Below the pieces are notes generated by a model. That model searched no databases, was not told where the DNA came from, and saw only the letters and a program-made list of their open reading frames with translations. Source: Heterocephalus glaber (Eukaryota; Chordata; Mammalia; Rodentia; Bathyergidae). Taken from it: a stretch of 64,000 nt of DNA. Shown here one piece after another: positions 59,586 to 64,000 of the stretch (position 1 is the first letter of the stretch; the number at the start of each line of letters is the position of its first letter). The DNA is taken from positions 5,624,523 to 5,688,522 of the forward strand of contig NW_004624747.1 in assembly GCF_000247695.1 (NCBI RefSeq), read 5' to 3'. The translations under genes and the position numbers were made by a program.

Positions 59586-60218
59586 ATGGCAGACCCAGTG
59601 GCGAGCATCGCGGGCTCAGCGGCCAAGAGTGTGCGGCCATTCCGCTCAAGTGAGGCCTACGTGGAGGCCATGAAGGAAGACCTGGCCGAGTGGCTCAATG
59701 CCTTGTATGGCCTGGGTCTGCCGGGCGGCGGTGATGGCTTCCTGACAGGACTGGCCACAGGCACAACCCTGTGCCAACATGCCAACGCTGTCACTGACGC
59801 TGCCCGTGCTTTGGCTGCCGCCCGCCCAACCCGAGGTGTGGCCTTTCAGGTGCACAGCGTGGCACCTGGCTCCTTCATGGCCCGGGACAATGTAGCCACC
59901 TTCATCGGCTGGTGCCGCACGGAGCTGGGTGTGCCCGAGGTGCTCATGTTTGAGACTGAGGACCTGGTGCTGCGCAAGAATGAGAAGAGTGTGGTGCTGT
60001 GCCTGCTAGAGGTGGCGCGACGTGGGGCCCGCCTGGGCCTGCTCGCCCCCCGCCTCGTGCAGTTGGAGCAGGAGATCGAGCAGGAGCTACATGCTGTACC
60101 CCCAGCCCCCAATGTCCCCAGTGCTTCAGAGGAAGGCACTGAAACCACCGCTGCACCAGGGGCTCCTGCCCGAGGACCCCGCATGACACCCAGTGACCTG
60201 CGCAACCTCGATGAGCTG
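59586..60218 (+). CDS. GAS2L1: GAS2L1 first coding exon (CH domain)
   Basis: The exon starts at 59566 after ctgcccacag. It encodes 211 residues covering the whole CH domain and part of an acidic linker, ending RNLDEL before gtgagt in phase 0. Confidence 0.97.
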
Positions 60219-63200
60219 GTGAGTCCCCTGATGCTCACACTGGGAGGCTATGGCTCCTGCTTGCTTCCCCAACACTGGGACCAAGTGGCAAAATCAGTGC
60301 CCATAACCTATCTCTGACCCTCCTGTGGCCCCACCTTGGTACAGCATCTACAGGGTGCACCAAAGGAAGGGTGCACATGTTGAGTGCCAAATGTATGCCT
60401 GGCCCCAAGGAAACAGGTCGGCCAGGAAGGGTCGCGTCACCAGCCCATCTGGTCCTGAGACAGAATCCTGGCTCACAGCTCCATCTCTCCTTTCATGTGT
60501 TACATGTCCACCACTTGAGTGTTGTGCAGTCCATCTGAGGGGGCCTCTTGATTTGGGCACCTCCTCTATGTCTTCCCTGCTCTCAGGTGCTAGACAGATA
60601 TATCCACAACCCCCAGCTCCATGGGTGCTGCAATTGGCTAAGACAAAGTGTGGAAGGCCCTGGGCAAGGTGCCTGGGAGGGATCACCTGCATGCTCCAGC
60701 ACACTTCTGGGAAGCCTTGCCCAGTTGTGCTTGGTGGTAGGAACAGGAAGCCCTGATGGAGCTGCAGGAGTCCTGCTTGGAGCATAGAAGGTGGCAAGCC
60801 AGGCCCCCAGCTCCCTCCCCCATCCCAGGACCTAGGTGTTCCTTCCTCCCCCACAGCTAAGCCAAGAGTTTCTTTCTTATCAGGAGATTAGACTGTGATG
60901 TGCCTGCCCAGGAGGCCGGCAGCAGTATAGCTGTAGGCAGAGGCAGGCACTCCACCCCCAGCCTGGGTCTGGGCCTGGGTCACCCAGGGCCCCACCTGCT
61001 CATTTCCTCTGGCGCCGCTGTGGGCAGGGAGGCGGGCAGGGCCTCCCACAGAGCCAGCCTGGCAGCTCCAGGCCTGGGGTAACGTGAGCAGTTTGTGTGC
61101 TCACCAGACGGGCGGCCTGTGTCTAAGTGCTGGTGTATACATGTGTCGTCCCATTGTATCTTTGGTACTCCCAACATCAGTGCTCAGCCAGGGGATGGGC
61201 TCCCCTGTACCGGTATTGCATGACCTATCTCCTCTCAGGGTGACAAGGGGAGTGAGGACCAGCTTCAGGGGCCCCCTTGGCTTAGGGGCTACAAGGATAT
61301 CCCTTACTGGGGTCCTTGGTCCTGGCCTGACCCCAGCCTCATCATCTCATCTTGATTTGCTTCCTGGACCCTGAGGGCCAGGAAAAGGAGCTATCGAGAG
61401 GTCTTGTGTGGAAGCTGTACCCACATCTCCACCCCCATTTCCCCGGAAGGACTTACTTCCTCCTGACCCTGGATCTATTGACAATAAGCCCAGGATGAAG
61501 GACTGACCTCTGACCAACAGCTTCTCCTCTCTGGCCTCAGGTGAGGGAGATCCTGGGCCACTGCACCTGTCCAGACCAGTTCCCCATGATCAAGGTCTCC
61601 GAGGGGAAGTACCGAGTGGGAGATTCCAGCCTGCTTATCTTTGTGCGGGTGAGAAGGCAGCAGCAGCAGCCAAGAGGGTGGGTTGGTGGGCCCACAGGAT
61701 ACAGCTGTGACATGACCACATCGCCTCCCACAGGTGCTGAGGAGCCATGTGATGGTGCGCGTGGGTGGCGGCTGGGACACGCTGGAGCACTACCTGGACA
61801 AGCATGACCCTTGCCGCTGCTCTTCCACTGGTCAGTGCTGGGCTGGGCAGATAGGCAGGGGCTTTTCTCCCTGGCTGTGTCCCTCACTCACATCCTGCCT
61901 GTCCTCCCACAGCCCACCGCCCATCCCAGCCAAGGGCTCGAACCTTCTCCCCCCAGAGGGTGTCTCCAACCCCCAGCCCCCGTCCTGGTAGCCCAGTCTC
62001 AGGGAGTGAGCGAAGGGGCTCTCGTCCAGAAGTGACACCTGTTAGTTTACGAAGCACAAAGGAGGAGCCTGAGACCCCACTCAGGTGAGGTGCAGGACTT
62101 GGGAGAGCTGCCCAGAGGGTTGGGGTAGAGGCAGACTGGCCCATATGACGAAGTTGCCTGTGCTCCAAAGTGACTCACACCCTGGGAAAAGTTCCTGTGG
62201 GTGGGGGCAGGCCTGGCTTCCCATCTCCATGGCAACCAAGCCAACAACAGCTGGGGCGGGCCCTGGGGGTTGGGCAGCGGGCAATCCAACCCCCAGCTTC
62301 CTTCTGGGCACCCTGGGGGAGACCGAAGGCCTGGGGAGGAGGAGTTACAGGCTCAGCAGACCTCTTTTCTTCTGCTGCCTTCCGGGATCTGAGTGGCCAC
62401 AGGAAGCTGCCGCCAAGCCTCACTTCTCCCTGGAAGTCCCCAGGGTAGATGGATCCCTTGCCACTCCCACCAGCTCTCCCCATCTGTCCAGGAACTACCT
62501 GCCCTTCGGGTCCTCTCCCTGTCCCTTCTGCATTCCAATGATGCTCCCTCTCTCATTCCCCTGTCCCAGGCCCCGAGATCAGCTGCCCCCTCTCCCCCGC
62601 TCCCGCCGCTACTCCGGTGACAGTGACTCCTCAGCCTCCTCAGCCCAGAGTGGGCCCCTTGGTGCCCGCAGTGACGACACAGGCACTGGCTCCCGGAGGG
62701 AGCGGCCTAGCCGGCGGCTGACCACTGGCATCCCAGCCTCTCCGAGACGGCCGCCTGCCCCTCGCAGCCAGTCCAGAGACCGGCTGGATCCGGGCCAGCC
62801 CCAAGCAGCTCCAAGAGGCAGAGGAGCCCAGCTGTCCGCCCCTAGCCCCACCCGGCGGGCCCGCAGCCAGAGCCGTGAGGAGCAGGCTGTACTGCTGGTG
62901 CGCAGGGACCGAGATGGGCAACACTCCTGGGTCCCTCGGGGAAAGGGCAGTGGGGGCTCTGGCAGGAGCACCCCTCAAGCTCCCCGAGCCCGAAGCCCTG
63001 CCACAGGGCAGCCTTCCCGGCTCTCCAGCCCTGGGCCAGAGTTGGGAGCCACACCAGCCAGCGTGTTCCGCACACCCCTGCAGCTTGACCTACAGCAAGA
63101 ACAGCAGCTGTTCCGTCGGCTGGAAGAAGAATTCCTGGCCAATGCCCGCGCCCTCGAGGCAGCTGCTAGCCAAACCCCTGAACCAGCCCCTGACCTGGCT

Positions 63201-63596
63201 CGAGCTCCAGATCCTCCAGCTCCTGACTCAGCCTACTGTTCCTCCAGTTCCTCCTCTTCTTCCCTCAGCATCCTGGGTGGCAAGTGTGGCCAACCTGGGG
63301 ACTCTGGCCGGACAGCCAATGGGCTGCCTGGGCCCCGCACCCAAGCCCTGTCCAGCTCTTCTGATGAAGGCAGCCCCTGTCTTGGCATGGGGGTGTCACT
63401 AGATGCATCTGGGAGCTCTTTGGCTGGCCCAGAGCCCTCACAGACCTGGGCACGGGGTCGGATGGACACACAGCCAGATGGCAAACCCTCACGTATCCCC
63501 ACACCACGAGGCCCCCGCCGTCCATCTGAACTCACGCAGCTTGGGGCCTGGCATGCCCTGCACTCGGTCACCCCAAGGGCCAAGCCAGATTCCTGA
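59586..63596 (+). CDS. GAS2L1: GAS2L1, actin-microtubule crosslinking GAS2-like protein
   Basis: GAS2L1 (GAR22) links actin filaments to microtubules. Coding exons: 59586-60218, 61541-61648, 61734-61830, 61913-62084, 62570-63596, totalling 2037 nt, or 678 residues plus TGA. The ATG ([12 protein letters not shown]) has G at -3 and +4. Residues about 30-155 form a calponin-homology domain ([38 protein letters not shown]). Residues about 203-278 form the GAR/GAS2 domain ([37 protein letters not shown], with Cys-rich ends). The rest is a Ser/Arg/Pro-rich tail with [10 protein letters not shown] near the end, an SxIP-type motif for end-binding proteins. Introns 60219-61540 and 62085-62569 show nothing recognisable. 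Confidence 0.98.
61541..61648 (+). CDS. GAS2L1: GAS2L1 second coding exon (GAR domain start)
   Basis: This 108-nt exon encodes [20 protein letters not shown] and onward to SSLLIFVR. Both ends are phase 0. Confidence 0.97.
61734..61830 (+). CDS. GAS2L1: GAS2L1 third coding exon (GAR domain end)
   Basis: This 97-nt exon encodes [20 protein letters not shown] then [12 protein letters not shown]. The intron before it is only 85 nt. Confidence 0.97.
61913..62084 (+). CDS. GAS2L1: GAS2L1 fourth coding exon
   Basis: This 172-nt exon encodes a Ser/Pro/Arg-rich linker ([20 protein letters not shown]). The intron before it is 82 nt. The donor is AG|gtgagg. Confidence 0.95.
62570..63596 (+). CDS. GAS2L1: GAS2L1 last coding exon (disordered tail)
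   Basis: This 1027-nt exon starts [20 protein letters not shown], passes a short helical stretch ([20 protein letters not shown]), a Ser run, and the SRIP motif, then stops at TGA (63594-63596). Confidence 0.97.
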
Positions 63597-63890
63597 ACAT
63601 GATGGACCAGCCTAGCTGCTCCCAGATCCCTTTTCCTTTGTGGCCTTAACCCCCCCTCTGCATCAGGGAGCCCCCTCCACTCTGGAGTACCAGACCTCAT
63701 GGGACCAGACCCCTCGGGATGACATGGCACAATGGGACCTCTGTTGTACATTCCGGCTGGGGAATGAGCATTGCTATTTAATTACTAATATTATTGAATG
63801 CCTTAGAGGAGGCCCGGCAAGCCCGGTGTCCTGAGGACCTGTGGTCCAACAGAGCCTCTGACAGTAAAGTTTTGCTCCAGCCACCTGTCT
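63597..63890 (+). other. GAS2L1: GAS2L1 3' UTR
   Basis: This is non-coding sequence to just past a variant poly(A) signal AGTAAA at 63863-63868, which is followed by a T-rich and then GT-rich stretch (ttttgctccag...gtctgtttcttgg). From 63890 to 64000 I see nothing recognisable. Confidence 0.75.
63863..63868 (+). terminator. GAS2L1: GAS2L1 poly(A) signal AGTAAA
   Basis: No AATAAA occurs in the 3' UTR. AGTAAA lies about 270 nt after the stop with a plausible downstream element. Confidence 0.6.
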
Positions 63891-64000
63891 GTTTCTTGGG
63901 GACTCAGCCTTGGGGCCATCATACTCTTTTGACCACTATCATTACAAGTGGGGCTTCTGGAGTTAACTGCCAGGGGGCCAAGCCTGGGAGCTCTGACCTT

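Noticed and set aside
62085..62569. GAS2L1 intron open in frame with the last exon
   Set aside because: Retention after exon 62084 gives AGG TGA, an immediate stop, and the intron length is not a multiple of three. The open stretch reflects GC content.

Overview
This is a window of mammalian nuclear DNA. Genes are split by GT-AG introns, the two promoter regions are CpG islands, and introns are full of SINEs. Two SINE types dominate: short tRNA-derived ID-like elements of about 80 bp (boxes like ggatttagctcagtggtt and gagttcgatcc, then a poly-A tail) and B1-like 7SL-derived elements. Some copies are fused B1+ID dimers. That mix points to a rodent. The ID consensus ending ccccggtacc does not look like the mouse or rat form as I remember it; a castorimorph (beaver, kangaroo rat or gopher group) is possible but is a guess.

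The gene order is EMID1 (+), RHBDD3 (-), EWSR1 (+), GAS2L1 (+), the order I recall for human 22q12. Positions 1-16.9 kb hold the 3' part of EMID1: a collagen-type exon, two alternative penultimate exons and the terminal exon. RHBDD3 lies at 17.2-23.0 kb on the minus strand, tail to tail with EMID1 and head to head with EWSR1 across a CpG island at about 22.65-23.75 kb. EWSR1 fills 23.3-52.5 kb; all 17 coding exons could be placed and they sum to exactly 656 codons plus stop. An intergenic stretch of SINEs, MIR, a CA repeat and an L1 relic follows (52.5-57.7 kb). GAS2L1 starts in a second CpG island (57.8-58.9 kb) and its coding exons end at 63.596 kb (678 codons plus stop).

Each spliced coding frame closes without internal stops. 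RHBDD3 gives 386 codons plus stop over five coding exons. The EMID1 part is partial because upstream exons lie outside the window.

I found no wholly new system. The observations most worth checking are: the EMID1 exon pair, whose reading phases force mutually exclusive use, with a decayed minisatellite in the intron between them; a second decayed minisatellite upstream; a short hAT transposon with a perfect 8-bp target duplication in the RHBDD3 5' intron; upstream ORFs in RHBDD3 and GAS2L1, one whose stop codon is completed only by splicing; a phase-compatible 66-nt extension of EWSR1 exon 8; and a SINE-free EWSR1 intron carrying a long inverted repeat.
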